Assembly (NCBI RefSeq): GCF_040115645.1
Contig: NC_089555.1
Coordinates: forward strand, 1,550,001-1,614,000
DNA length: 64,000 nucleotides
Direction of reading: 5' to 3'
Source: Euwallacea fornicatus
Lineage: Eukaryota > Arthropoda > Insecta > Coleoptera > Curculionidae
The notes under the pieces were generated by a model that saw nothing but the letters and a program-made list of their open reading frames with translations, did no database searches and was not told the DNA's origin. Below, one piece after another: positions 1 to 12,845 of this stretch. Made by a program: the position numbers and the translations under genes. The stretch's first letter is position 1. Each line of letters begins with the position of its first letter.

Positions 1-3000
1 TTATACAACTCCAGTAAAAGAGGGCCGAAAAGATCTTATTTACTTAATTTACTTATATGGATATACAAGCCCCATCGGGTAGAAAGAGAGCGGGGGAGTT
101 TTATTTGCCCGACTGATTTCCATAAAAGTTCTCCCCATTTCCAATTTTTATTTTTACGTAAGTTTTCGTATAAAGGGGTATCAAGTTTACGGTCCAGAGA
201 GCAACTTTTCAATGCATTTTCGATAAATCCATACGAATATGCATGTTGTTGTCTGCATGCGATAAGATGGGGGCACAAATGCTTTGTCGACACGTTGATG
301 GGCCGGTAAAAAAACTCGTTTGAACTCAATATTTATAAGGCATCATGAAATACCTACGTGCAGCTACGTGCCTGGAATCCAGGAAACCATTAAGCCCTCT
401 TGTTAGTTGCGATCCGGCGGGGCAACTAAAGGCTTTCGGGGCAATCATGTGGAATTATGATGTAGAGGAATTCCTGTAAAGGTCAGTTGAATGGGCGATG
501 GATTAACGTAGAAGTTTCTGGTGGAGTTAATTGATCTATGACAAAAGTTAAACTCGGAAATATTTCATAACTTCCGTTAATTCCAGTAGATTCAAGTTTG
601 AACCACGGAACAGATTTTCGAAGGAAAATTATCCAAAAATTCGAGTTCGAGGCCTAGCGGTTCCATCCGCAAAACACAATCAATTACGAACGTTTCCAAG
701 AGTTTTATGAGTGCTCGAGTATGTTTGATTGGTGCATATAGACTCGTTCCATTCCTCGCACCCTTGCAATTGAGCATTCCCTCAATTTGCGCTCAAATTT
801 TGTTTGTGAAAGTAATTAGGGAAAGAAAGTTTGTTTGCTGCAAGCTCTGCTCTGCTTCCCGCCTTTATCAATCCTGCAACGAGTCAGTGCTCCGAGGTGA
901 ACAATCAGTCCCAGTTAATTAGGTATCAGTACGCTGCTGCTTATATAGAGTGTCCCACGAACAATGGCGATGCAAATAAAAGAAATTGCCAACGTTTTCA
1001 GGGAGCTACGAAGCGAATATGGAAAGAGAAACCTGGATGAAGGACACCTCTGGAGACAAGCTTTGAAGAAACCCTTCTCGACATCGAATGGAGGGACCCG
1101 CTTTTCATTGGCAACAGGGATGTTGTTTAAACTTTACGATTTGGCTTTCACTACAGATTATGCGGGGGCAAATTCCAACTCAAAAATACTTCATAACGTC
1201 CAGCATTCATTTCAATAATTCCAATCGATCTGTAGCCACTCCAAAGAGATAATAAAACGTTTAAAGTTCCTGGAAGTTTTTAGCTTCTTGGGAGCCCATA
1301 AAACAACAGCTATAGCCGAAACTTCAGCCAACTGAATAGGGCAGATACGACGAAACACGAATCTAGTTAAAAGTTTTTCTGTAGTTTCTGAGAAATATTT
1401 AGTATAGCAGTGTTAGTTTCGGGTAATTCGCTTCAATTCAGCACTGCTTGAAATGAATAGGAATTTCGAGGTTTGCAGGTGCAATCTGCAAGAATTTTTT
1501 CGTGTAAATCCGAAATTACCCCATGTAAATGCTTTCGTCCTGTCCAGATCAGCTTTGTTCTGTCTCAAATTAAACTTACGACTGGAGGAATGGAACGGCC
1601 ACAGTAGGAGCAATGAAACATTGATCCCACAGGACCAGTGTACAATTCTTCTCGAATAGTAAAACAAAGCAAAATAGAAAATAACACCCTCATTAAATGC
1701 GTCTATATTTGGGCGATTGTCCTTTATACCGTTGTTGGGGCTGTATTACCTTAATGAGAATCTATAGAAAACAGGGCTTGATTTATAGCTGACCGGTTCA
1801 AACAAAGAGGGCTATAGGCTCTGTCTGGGTCCTATTGTTTCAGCAATTTTTAGCCTAGTTTAGTGAGCTGAAATTTACTAGAAAGCGGCTTCAATTTGTA
1901 CTTGAAATAGCGGAATTTATAAAATTGGCCCCAATTAGTTTAGTACAGCCCACATCAAGCGAAACGGCGCTTAGTTGTAGAAACCGCTGTGGTTCGCAAT
2001 TCCACCGAAACTTTTACGTCGGTAATGAAACTCAGCTTTGGAACTGCCGTTCCAGGCCATTATGGGCTACCCCTGCTCTTTATGATCCCTGATTTAAGCT
2101 TAATAAAACAAATATAAATTCACTTGCCTCTTCGTGCGCAAAGCAGTTCTTATGCAAACTACTCCATGATTAAACGCACCTATGCCAATAGTGGGCGTAA
2201 GCTGAGAGTGGACATTGGCTTCCATAGAATTTGCTTTAATGTGTTTGCGATAGCATCCCATTAAAACCTGAAGCTTTAGAGAGCCTATGTCGGACCATTT
2301 TTACTCGGATATGAAGTTTATAACTGAATCCAAACAGAAAGGGGGGGATGAAAACTTAAGCCACTGGAAAATTGATTCCGCAGGAAGTTTGTCGTAAACA
2401 TCAGTTCTCACTTCTTTTTAGAAAGTCAACATAACTCATCTCTCTAGGTAAGCTAATTGCCAATTAGAGACATCGTTTGGAGTTATCGTCAATTATTGAC
2501 ATGGGGCCGAAATCAGAATGTGCAATGCCATAGAGGGCATATTGGAAATGTTGCCTGGAAATTCATGGACCGTGTCTGATCATCTATATGTAAATAGGTG
2601 GCGACATTTCCTAGTAATAATCCGGAGGATTGTTTGCGCGCTAGGTATGAGACAAAAAAGGGTGCATATTGGACAGATTTCAAAAATCAACTTTGGTTTT
2701 GGACAATTTTCCATTTGTGATTGTAGAATTCTTATTTAATTTACATGTGGACAAAATTACAAGCCCAAATACACCGCCCTCTCCACTATTTGCAGCTCAT
2801 TGCAACCCGGGTCTAATTAATATTATTATTTATCGCATTAATTAATGCATTGGGCGAAACAATATTAATAATGAACTGAATTTGTAATTATTACAAGTGT
2901 GACTAATGAAGTTTAATTTTGGCGTGCCCGATTCGATATGTGGCCTGTGAAACTTCGAGCACGAGTGCGGACTTGGTGGCAGCTTCAAAACGGAAAAATT

Positions 3001-4870
3001 CCCCAGTTTTGGCGATGGTTGATTCACCTTCGAATTTTGTCCGAGACCTCTAAAATTCTATTTACGCGACGCCGCAACCTTTCTTTGCCTTTCTGGGATG
3101 CAGGACCTCTTTGATATCTATTTCCCTCATTTTAAAAGCCTTCCAGGAGGTTATTAAAAATGCAAATGCAATCCATATAAGTGGATTAGAACGAATAAGA
3201 CCACCTTAAGAGTTAACATTTTTCCTGGAAATTTCCAAGGAAGGACGGCGGCAATTCACCACGAGAAAAGTTCGAATTAATCGTTTCGATGAGTCCGAAA
3301 GGACTGTACAAACCGAGTCAAAATATCTGTTTTAGTTTTTGAAAAACTTGGCAAACTGAATGCCCCTTTACATTTGCCGTTTACGTAAAAGTGAACGGAA
3401 CGAATATGAGGTGATGAAATTACTAAATGGAAATTTGTAAGCAGATTTACTTTGCAGCCATTCCAATGGTTGGAGCTGATTATTGCAGGCAGATAGAGAA
3501 ACAAATTGAGCATGAATGGTATCAAAATGGGGCCAGATAATTGAAGAAATGCGGCAAAAAATTAGACTCACTGCTGAAATGCGAGTTGCAGTCGACGTGT
3601 GCAGTAAAAACATCAGCGTCTGTAAGCTAACTCAGCGCATTTAACCGAAACGACGGTTAAGAAAATCGTGGAACTCTCAGTTAACTCTCGTCCAAATACC
3701 TTTCTAAAACTGAAAAATTTCTAAGACCCGTTAAAACACAGGAGCTCCTGGTTTGAATCATCGATTTTACTAATGCCCTACACCGCAGCGCCTCCTTATT
3801 AGGCCAATTAAACACTTTTTGCTGCAAACTCTTAAAGACCGGAGCGATTGCAAGTACAATGCCCTAAATCGTCTTTTTTGGTTGGCCTTTTATCTTCTTG
3901 CCATTTGGAGCTAAGTTGCGACATCTCCATTATGTGTACTATGACTATTTTATGTGCGAGTGCGACGATTACAACAAAAAGCGATCTCGAAAAAGAGAAA
4001 AACAAATAATTTTAAATTTCCCAGCACTAAAATTACAGCTCGGAACGGCACTACTGTAATTTTGTCTTCGCCTTGTCTTTTAGTTCTGCTTCATTTGCTC
4101 CGAAGGTTTTTATTTTACTTTCTTCGCCATCAGGAATTTCAATTGAAAGTTTCAATTTTTATTTGGATTCGACTTTACGGCCCTGATTAAGCTCGGAGGC
4201 GAAAGCGCACCCACAAATATCGTCTCTCTCATAGTTTCTGTTTTCTTTCGCCCTCTCCTGTCGATACTGGATATACATAAATCTCCCCTTTCGGGGTTTC
4301 CATTAGACCTAATAAAACCCAGAACAGCAATAGACGCAAAAGGCCGAGAAATCCGATTCGGCTGCAACTTTTCAGCCTTCGCATTATGTCAATGTAAATT
4401 ATTTAAGGCTGTGATTGGAAATTAAGAGATGCATTTCCGGGCTTAAGTATAATGTGTGCAAAGGGATTTGCCGGCATCAGAACCAATTTCTAAACTCTCT
4501 GGGAAAGCCATAACTTTCCCGAAACTGCATGTTACAAGCGAGGCAACTAGGGAATAATATTTGCGATATTTTTGCCTGGAAATAATATCAGCTTTAAATT
4601 ACACATAACGTTTCCGTATCCGTTTCTGGGAACTCACTTTATATCTCCCCTTATAAATCAGATAAATGGTCTAAAGCTACAACTACGGCAATGTGACATA
4701 ATGGTATTCAATTTTCCTTCCGTGCCACGTTATGGTTATGTCTATCTCGCTTTCTCTCGGCGGATTACCCCTTCTCCGTCTTAGTTGACAAAAGAATCAC
4801 TTCCCAAGGCCGGATTTACATAAATGGAAACTCTTAAAACGGGTACCCGTCGTCGGGGTTGTTTTAGATA
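1..4870. other. Gene-free stretch
   Basis: AT-rich sequence with only short chance open frames on both strands. I recognise no protein domain, splice-bounded exon, tRNA or transposon terminus here. It could be intergenic or part of a very long intron of a gene lying outside the window; nothing in the sequence decides between these. Confidence 0.6.
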
Positions 4871-4926
4871 ATATTATTTCTGTGAATTAAGTGTTGTTTC
4901 GTCCCTTGTCGGTTTGCTCCTACCTG

Positions 4927-5176
4927 TATAATACATCTGGTAAGCCCCGAAATGAGCCTTTCCAGCGTCTAATGGGATTACATCCACTTCCCCGATTTGT
5001 TGTGCTGCCATATAACCACCTCCAATTCGTTCCGGCTTGTTATGGACGGAAAGATAACATTTAATTTGATATACCATGCAGCCATCCACGAACTTTCCCG
5101 AAAGAAAGCCTAGAAGAACGCAAGTTTCAGGAAACTGTCTGCAATTGAAACTTCGCAGTTTTCTTTTAGGGCTCAC
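4927..5176 (-). CDS. Possible orphan exon, transferrin-like motif (weak)
   Basis: A minus-strand open frame of about 83 codons ends in YQMYYTG directly at a good donor (ACAG/GTAGGAGC, intron starting at 4926). Two plausible acceptors lie upstream in the same reading direction (TTCAATTGCAG and GCGTTCTTCTAG). The residues GEVDVIPLDAG resemble the E-x-D-x-x-x-LDAG stretch of transferrin lobes, but the usual paired cysteines around it are not evident. No neighbouring exon of such a gene is recognisable in the window. It may equally be a chance open frame with a chance donor. The left edge given here is the donor; the right edge is only the limit of the open frame. Confidence 0.15.
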
Positions 5177-5418
5177 TGTTCTTTCGTCGCCGAATTGATG
5201 GAGTATAGTTCATGACTTTTGATTAGTGAAGCTGATAATTCCACAACAATGGATCTGAATTAACTAGAAACTAATTGCAGTTGCTGTTTGGATAAGTAGA
5301 CAAATAAGTACATAATATGCGAGCCAGATTGTATTTGCTCACTGCACTCAAACGTCCAAACAAGAATTTCAAATGTCAGCCAGTGGTTAATTAATCCTGT
5401 TTAAGTCGAACCGGAATT

Positions 5419-5560
5419 TGCCATTCAAATATGTATAGAAGGCTCAACTTATGGTATTTGAATGAGAGCTTAGTGTTTAAAGCTCATTTCGGGTTATTTC
5501 TGGTACAATATTTTAACCGGTGGCAGTCGGATGATCTACATCAGAGGATAAACATCGCTT
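5419..5560 (+). repeat. Dispersed repeat, copy A
   Basis: The core 5450-5560 aligns in the same orientation with 8089-8198, with roughly three quarters of bases identical. Both contain TATGGTATTTGA, then CTCATTTCGG, then AGAGGATAAACAT at matching spacing. Similarity weakens 5' of 5450 but can be followed to about 5419. The two copies bracket the Tc1-like element at 5734-7312. No coding potential is visible. Confidence 0.7.
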
Positions 5561-5733
5561 AAATACGGGGTGTTGAGGAAATAACTTTCGTAAATTTGAC
5601 TAGTGACCAAGAACATCATTTTGGGCAGAAATAGAGATCATAAGTACAACCATTTCCCCGGAGAACCCAAGAGAATTGGCAACGTCGCGCCGTGTTTATT
5701 TCATTTCGATACCTCTCTAAATAGCGCATCAAC

Positions 5734-5763
5734 TGCAGTGGCGGCAAAAAGTATTTGCGCACC
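5734..5763 (+). repeat. Left TIR of the Tc1-like element
   Basis: Begins TGCAGTGGCGG and continues AAAAAGTATTTGC. It is the reverse complement of 7283-7312 with about five mismatches. Confidence 0.85.
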
Positions 5764-5970
5764 GAGATTTTCTAGATTCCTAAATTCATCATTTTAAATT
5801 CAAAAAAATACTTTAAATATAAAGAGTTTATTAAATAATTATATTGTCTCTGTTCAAAGAAAATTTCTACAAATTGAATATTAGTGGGAAAAAAGGGAAA
5901 TTACGGAAACCGTTTGGAACAAAGTATTTGCATATTGCAACTAGCTTGAATTTTTAAGGCTTACAAGGCT

Positions 5971-6977
5971 TTAATATTTAGTAAAAAGTCCATTTGCATC
6001 AATAATCGCTTGTAGACGTGTTGGCATAGAATGAACCAAAATTTGTATATAATTGCGATCAATTTTTTCCCATTCTTGAGTCAGGAAGCGTTTAAGTTGA
6101 TCGCGTGCCGAGATCGTATGTTTCCTCACCGTTTGATCCAGATGGTGCCATAAGTTTTCGATTATATTAATGTTAGAAGATCGTGGTGGTGTATGCGATT
6201 TTCTGCCAACATCACATATTAGCCACTTCTTGGTTTTTCGGGCAGTATGCCTCAGATAATTGTCCTGCTGATATACATAGTCATTTTCGGTACCCATTTA
6301 GATAGTGCTATACCTTAAATTGCTTCAGAGTTTGTTGATGTAACTTATCGCATTTAAATTCCCTTCTGTTCGAACAGGCACGCTCACCTCATGGTAAGCT
6401 ACACACCATATCGCGTCCACCACCATGTTTGACTAAAACTCGTTCATTTTGTTTCTTTTATTCTTCCTTATGTCTTTTCCAGATTGTTTTGCTGCGATCT
6501 GAACCAAACAAAGTGAACGTGCTCTCGTCTGAAGGTGACATTTTCCCAAAAAGTTATCGGCTTGCTGACATATTTCTTTGCACAGGCTAGATGCTTCTTA
6601 CAGTTTGCTTCATTGATGAATTATTCTCTTCGAGGACCTCCACCATTCCGAATTCAAAGAATTTCTGATGATTCTTCCATTAACCTGGACTCCAGAAATA
6701 GTTTGGACCATATTTGCCAAAGTTGATGCACTTACGGTAGGATTTTTGAGGACTTCGTTTTGATTTTCTTTAGTGTTCTCGAGTTAAGCTTTTGTAGACG
6801 TCCTTTGCGAATCTTATTTTCAGTCGTACCTCGCTCCTCCCTCCTTTTGATAACGTATCGGATAATGGAAAAGTTTGACTCAAGGTAATCAGCAATTTTC
6901 CGATAAGACTTTCCCTGATTTCTAAGTAAAATGACGTTTGCTCCAGTACCAGCACTTAATTCCCTTGTTTCCGCCAT
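5971..6977 (-). pseudogene. Tc1-like transposase pseudogene
   Basis: This is a cut-and-paste DDE transposase of the Tc1 group, disrupted by stops and frameshifts. The likely start MAETRELS lies at 6975-6977. It is followed by a helix-turn-helix region (SYRKIADYLESNFSIIRYVI) and a linker rich in basic residues. Further on, an out-of-phase stretch keeps the catalytic DES context and a GGG motif. The last open part (6297-5974) holds the second catalytic context, YQQDNYLRHTA, and the ENLWHHLDQTV box, and ends at a stop at 5971-5973. Total length is near the usual 330-340 codons. Because each third of the protein is in a different frame, it is certainly non-functional. Confidence 0.85.
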
Positions 6978-7078
6978 GTTTGGGAACCGAATTGTTTTTA
7001 AAACTAACTCTAAGTTATTTGAAACATTGAGACACACATTAGCGACATGTGATGGAAAAAAAGAAATTCCCAATACAC

Positions 7079-7102
7079 CAATAAATAAATAAATAAATAA
7101 AT
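7079..7102 (+). repeat. (AATA)n microsatellite
   Basis: About six tandem AATA units lying inside the Tc1-like element, 5' of the transposase start. Confidence 0.9.
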
Positions 7103-7282
7103 CGAGCAAGTTCACGTGCAAATATTTTATTCCTAGCGGTTTTCATAATTTCCTTTTTTTCCTACTAATATTCAATTTGTAGAAACTTTCTTTTGACATA
7201 AACAATACAATTATTTAGTATACTCTTTATACTTAAAGCGTTTTTTAGTTTAAAACAATATTTTAGAAATCGAGAGGATTGT

Positions 7283-7312
7283 GGTCTGCAAATACTTTTT
7301 ACCTCCATTGCA
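7283..7312 (-). repeat. Right TIR of the Tc1-like element
   Basis: Reads GCAAATACTTTTTACC in its middle and pairs with 5734-5763 in inverted orientation. Confidence 0.85.
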
Positions 7313-7479
7313 GGAATGCATTTTTTCACAGTTTTTTTAGACTCGATAAGTTTTACGGTTTAAATTTAACGATCATGTGATCCTTATTTTATTATTTTGA
7401 AAAGTCGCTCACCTTTAAATTGTTTTTGCCATCTCTAATTGATATAACATCTCAAGTTGCACATTTTACACCACTCACG

Positions 7480-7550
7480 TCACAATAATCAAAAATGTTT
7501 CGAAATGTTCACCATTTGAGTCCACGCATGCACGACGACGTTTAAACCGA
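7480..7550 (-). pseudogene. C-terminal remnant of an insect HTH/DDE transposase
   Basis: The minus strand encodes FKRRRACVDSNGEHFETFL. This matches the conserved tail of the common insect Tc1/mariner-related transposases that carry a DUF4817-type N-terminal HTH (a basic RR-x-x-x-C box followed by NG-x-HFE). Nothing upstream in the same frame is convincing, so only the 3' tip seems to remain. It sits about 170 bp outside the right TIR of the Tc1-like element and is a separate insertion. Confidence 0.5.
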
Positions 7551-8061
7551 TTTTTCCGAACACAATGAAAAATTCAGTTTTTCAAGCTGGAAGTTTTCTT
7601 TCTGGATAACGAATTTTGTAACGCCTCTCCATAAATGAAAAGCATTTGATTATACTCGCGCAAAGAATACATTTTCACGTAGGTACCGCTCTTAAGTCCG
7701 TGTAAATTCACGTACTAACAAAAGGTCAGGTTTTGTCATCTATCGGGTATTAAGGAATTGCAAAAAAAAAACCATAAAAATAAACACCGTTTCCTCAGTC
7801 CCGTCAGTGCGGCGTTGCCGCTTCAGTTTACCTTTACTGCCGAACTTGTATTTTTAGTTATTAATTAAGTTTTGAATTGCTTTTAGCAATGTTATTGCTG
7901 GGTCATTTTAACTTTTTTAGTTGCACTTCAAAGAATCAACATCTGCAAACTACGCTTTTCATCGTTTTATTAAAATTTCAAGCTTAACGTAGCTTTTTGG
8001 CTACCAATTTTCACATTTTTTTTTAACTATTAGTTTTTCGACCCTTGTTGCAAGGAACTTT

Positions 8062-8198
8062 TTCATTCAAAATGATGTTCCCCAATCTATGGTATTTGAT
8101 AGGGAGTTTGGCGTTTAAAACTCATTTCGGATTCTTCCTTGTAGAATATATTAACTAGGGGCACTCAAAATACCTAGATCAGAGGATAAACATGGCTG
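8062..8198 (+). repeat. Dispersed repeat, copy B
   Basis: Direct, diverged counterpart of 5419-5560. The core 8089-8198 has the same order of short identical blocks with almost no length change. Confidence 0.7.
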
Positions 8199-8199
8199 A

Positions 8200-10997
8200 A
8201 ATGTTGCAGATAAATCGAGCAAAAACATAATACTATTGGAGAATCCAAAATCAAGAGTTTGACACCGAAAGTGATCATTATGTGGCCTACGAGGTCTCCA
8301 AGTTTAGCAAAATGTTTCACATATTGGAAAATTCTTCTTCACAATTTCATCGAGAAAATTAGTCTTAAACTGGATCAATATTTCGAGAATTAAAAGAAGT
8401 AGGACACGGTGATAGACCTCATTGAAAGACTTAACTCGGTTTGTATCCTAAATACAACAGCTCTTCAAATTTTCACAGTCATTGTCTTCCTACCATTCTT
8501 CATGTTAAAACTTTAAATTGTAGGTGAACCTTGCAGATTTTCAACTGCAAGTACAAACATTTTCCAAGCGTTGGCAGCTCTTCACAATTTACCTATTCGA
8601 TCGATTTCGGAGGTCTCTGAAGGCCCCGGAAATGTCTCGATGCTCTGAGCTTCGTGACGATTAATCGATAATTTGCGACCTGTAGAATTCCAGGACCGAA
8701 ACGAGATTTACAAGCTTCGAATTTCCCCCGCACCATTGCCCCGGAAATGCGAGAATCAAGTATTTTCAAAAATTTGGCAGCAAATTGGATAAGCTATTTA
8801 TGACCACATTAGCGTCTATTGGGGTCACTCCACATATCAATAATTTACAGGCATGTTAATTACGTATTATGACAATTTTATTGATTGGTATGTTGTGATT
8901 ATAGACGTACTGCACCAGAGCTGGATAAAAATAGTCCAAATCCCGATTTTATATTTTAGTATTCCAAATCCATACCTCTATTTTTCCCACCTCAAGGATG
9001 GAATCAGAAATATCGTCCGCTTTACTTGTTAAGGCGCATTTTACGTAGTGCATGGGAAAAACCAATTTGGCAGAATAAACTCACGTAAAAAGAATTGCTT
9101 TTTTACCTTTGAAAATTGACAACGTTAGATTTTAAGAGAATGAGACTTCAAATTAATGAAAATCCATACTCAATTTAATTTAAGTGAAAGCAAAAGCTCG
9201 AGGAGGGGATGATTTCATATTTTCTTAAGACGTTTTCGATTTTCTCGTACTTATTGGGAACCGTGATATAATTTCAGTTTTCGAGCCTGAGAAATCGGCA
9301 GCCTGCGCTACAGGGTTTTAACTAAATTAAACGTACATACAAACAAATCTGTAGTGTAGTTCAAGTTGGAGTAGAAAGGCAGGCAGGCAACTGAATTTTC
9401 TCGTATTCAGAATATGGAAATTTGAATTGTCTAAACGTCGCAATCGACAACATGTGCTATTGAGATTTAAGTAAATTTCATCTTTAGGATAACGTCACAA
9501 TAGAGAAAGATCTATATTCAGGTCGACCCATGCGAGAGTAGGAGCTTTAATCTCGAGATCACTTGAGTTTCCCGACCTTGGAAACTTCCACCGGACACTA
9601 CTGACTTTCAAGCAAATTAATTCGTGAAGTTGACGTTACAGAGGAGCTTTCGATAGTTGTTCAATCAAAAAGGGATTTTGGCCCGACCTTCAAGTAAACT
9701 ACAAAATTTCCTTGCAATCCATCAAGACATAATGAAGAGGATTCACCCTGTAGTGACCCGAAAGAACATGTTTCAGGCGGGAATCTTCCCATTTTGAGGA
9801 TGGCGATGACAAGGGTCATGAAAAACGGAGAGAAAACCTTTCCAGAGGGCCGTGCTAGGGAACTAATTACCGGAGTGATTTAAAGGAATAACACCCGCAA
9901 AAAGATGATATTCTAAAGCCTGGAATACAAGCATTTAATTCCTGGAAAAGGTGCGTTGTGGTGTTGACGAGTGAGTGTAATTCCATCTGGAATTAAAACG
10001 AGCTTAGGCTGTCAAAAACTGGGTTCGCAATTAAGTTGGCATCAAGGTTTCCGTAATCCCTCAGGAATATTATTTTCCTTGTCCCTTGGGTCGGACCATT
10101 AAACCGAGACAAAAGAAAGCGCTCTTGAATTATTTCTTTCGTGTTAATTGAAACCGCTATCTTATCATCACGCTAAAATTGCCGCCTTGAAATTAATTGT
10201 GTGAATCTTTGCCGATATACAGAAATATCGCTTTTCTTCCGTCTCTCCTAACAAGCTACATAAGGACATTAAGAACTTTGCAGCAAAATGGCGAAGAAAC
10301 CAATTTTATACGCGTTAAAATGCAAATGAAAATATTCAGTCGAGAATTCCTTTTAAAAGATTTTCGCTTTGAAGCAGAAAACTTACTATCATGGAATGGA
10401 TATCCCATTAGGAAGTTATTAGAGGACAACTCAGTGCAGATTTGCATGTCTAAAACGAGAAAACGCTTCATAAACAGCGCACTAAAACACCTTCTCCAGA
10501 CTGCACCAAATTCTGGAAGATCGCTGAAACAAAAGAGTGGACGAAAGCCTGCTTGAACATGAAATCAAATCAGCGCTACATAAAAGGAAATCGCTAAGTA
10601 AGCACTTCCTTTAAAATGAGCTGTTAAAATGCAAACGGAAAAACTCTACTTTCCAATTGAAGTTTTTCTTCGGGGGATTGCCTTTGTAGTGAATAACGAA
10701 GGCCCATAAAAGCGAAGCGGATCTAGGATGTTTGTCATTGACAGGTTTATTTGTCAGAAGTTTTGTTTGTTGTTATTTTCATTGCTATTGTTGCTGTTGT
10801 AAGGTAATCGAAACAGCCCTTGAATGCGATTAAAACCGTAATATACCAGAAATGTTGGCTCGTGATGGCAAATGACACGTCTCCTGATTATGAGAAGTTT
10901 GATGTTATCCAGGCCCCCTACGCTTCCCAACTGTCTTTATCATGCACGTTTTTAAGTTGCCATTTCGAATTTCATTTGAATCGAATTGAGGCATTCT
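8200..10997. other. Gene-free stretch
   Basis: No recognisable coding region, RNA gene or transposon terminus. The only open frames are short and lack domain-like composition, including the 119-codon one at 10197-10556. Confidence 0.6.
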
Positions 10998-11276
10998 TCG
11001 GTTGAACAGAGGAAATACGAATTTTCGAAATTAACCGAGAAATTTTCGAGATAAATGATGAAAACAGGAATTTCAGATCAGACCGAGAACTCCGGAACGT
11101 TCGGGATTTTGGGTTAAACCGGGGAAAGAGAAATCTTTGAACTAAACCGCGCACGGCCGATTTTCTATATTAAATTGAAGAAGTTCGAAGTTTAATGTGC
11201 ACCTCAGAAAATTCGAATTTTCGGATTATATCGAGGAATAGAGGTTTCCGGTTGATCCGCGCAAAACCAAATTTTC
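10998..11276 (+). repeat. Degenerate short tandem-like repeat patch
   Basis: Loosely recurring units of about 30 bp. A purine-rich core of the type AACCGAGGAAA is followed by a stretch like CGAATTTTCGG, and the pattern recurs six to seven times with strong divergence. I take it as an old minisatellite-like patch. The period is judged by eye and is not exact. Confidence 0.35.
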
Positions 11277-12825
11277 CGGGGAGGAACGAACGATAAAAAA
11301 TGGAAATATTCCAAATTCAAGAGCCCACTGGCGATGGAGGCGCTTTTGCAACCAATCCTGTAGGCACATTCCTTTCGAGATCATTTCCACGGCAATCAAA
11401 TCTTCTATAGTTCTCATCTGAAAACTCAACACTTAAAACAAATAATTTAATTTCCATCCCATCCAGCCTAACCCCAACTTATTTCGTCGCCAGCTTGAGA
11501 AAATGGCACAATTTCCATATTTTATTCTCCCGAGCAGGTCGAATGAAGATCTCATGAAACGATGAAACTCATTCGGTGTTTGGGCTGACTTAAACAGGAA
11601 ATTACAGGTATAAATCTTGAACGTAAACGGGAAAGTTTAACCCATTAAGTGTCAAGAGCACTTACAGGGAATATTTAATTTTCTGAGTAATTAAACCTAT
11701 TACGGCTTTTTCCGACGAGGATAAAAAAAGTGGGTCCACTGTGTGCCCTCTGCTTTCGCTAATTTCACTCGGGAGCTAACACCTTATACGCAAGGGAAAG
11801 GGAAAGCTTAATTTGGGTGTCAGTGTTAACGAGAAAAACAACGAGATTAATCTGGTCTTCTCACCAATCTCAAGGGGGATTTCCGATAGCTTAGCACCAG
11901 CCCCTGAGAAAGAACGCCGCGAAAGAGGACCGTTTCACTTTGGATGTTTTGGGGCAAAAAAATGGCATAGTCGCGAACAAAAGGTCACATAAAAACGACA
12001 TGAAAAATGGTTGCGGCTTCTTTAAGTGACTTTAAATGTAAAAAATACCTTGGCATAAATTTACAGCCATCTCTCAAGAAGAGGGCCCCACGAAAAAACC
12101 TGCGATTTATATAACGCACTTTCATAAATAGAGCTGTTCCTGGGATAGGGAAAAGACGGTAGTTTTTTGCTTGTAGGGGCAAACAAAAGTTCCTTGGCAA
12201 TAATTCAGCTCAGACGTAACCGCGTCCAAAGCCATTTCATATTTTCCGATCTCATCGAATCCATATTAGCTCCACAATGGCACCATTATCCCAATAATAT
12301 CCCGAAAACAAGGCCGAATTTAGAAGTGAAAAATGTAGATAAGGAAGGCGTGATTTATGAGAGCCGGTGTCATTATTCATGCGAGTTTTGCCTTCGGTTA
12401 AACCGGAACAAGAATGATAGTCCCTGGAAATTATTAATAACGATTTTATTTCGGCAATTTGTCTTTTAAGGCCGGTAAATGATCTTCTTTAATTCGATTT
12501 CGCGTTCAGAATTAACCATTAATCGTCAAGTTAAAAAGTATTTTTGTTCTAGATTCAAACGGAGCCTCAAAGGGACTTTTCATCAGAGATTTTCATGGGT
12601 AAGTTACCAATTCAGCCATTAGATTATAACGCGAAATTAAAGCCTATTTCGGGGTCATAATTCACACTCCATGGACCGAGAGTAATTCCTCCGACAAAGG
12701 TGGATTACATTTGCATGGCCATAATTTCATTGGCCTGAAACGACTTCCGTATAATGTGAAATATTAAAAATTTAAATTATGGAAGTTTAGAGGCTCTTGG
12801 CGACCTACTCTCCGCTCCGAACGTT

Positions 12826-12845
12826 GAAAAACGTTAACGTTTTTC
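12826..12845. repeat. Perfect 20-bp palindrome
   Basis: GAAAAACGTT followed by its exact reverse complement AACGTTTTTC, with no spacer. Could be a dimeric protein-binding site or a chance event. Confidence 0.8.

Larger units (their letters stand above)
5734..7312 (-). mobile_element. Tc1-like DNA transposon, decayed, complete ends
   Basis: About 1.58 kb bounded by 30-bp terminal inverted repeats that agree at about 25 of 30 positions (left 5734-5763, right 7283-7312). The TIR contains AAAAAGTATTTGC, the usual kind of Tc1 terminus. The transposase remnant inside runs on the minus strand. A clean TA target duplication is not visible at either edge, so the target site has probably mutated. The element cannot be autonomous because the reading frame is broken. 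Confidence 0.85.

Noticed and set aside
10197..10556. 119-codon open frame
   Set aside because: No domain, no splice context, overlapping antisense frame of similar quality; consistent with chance.
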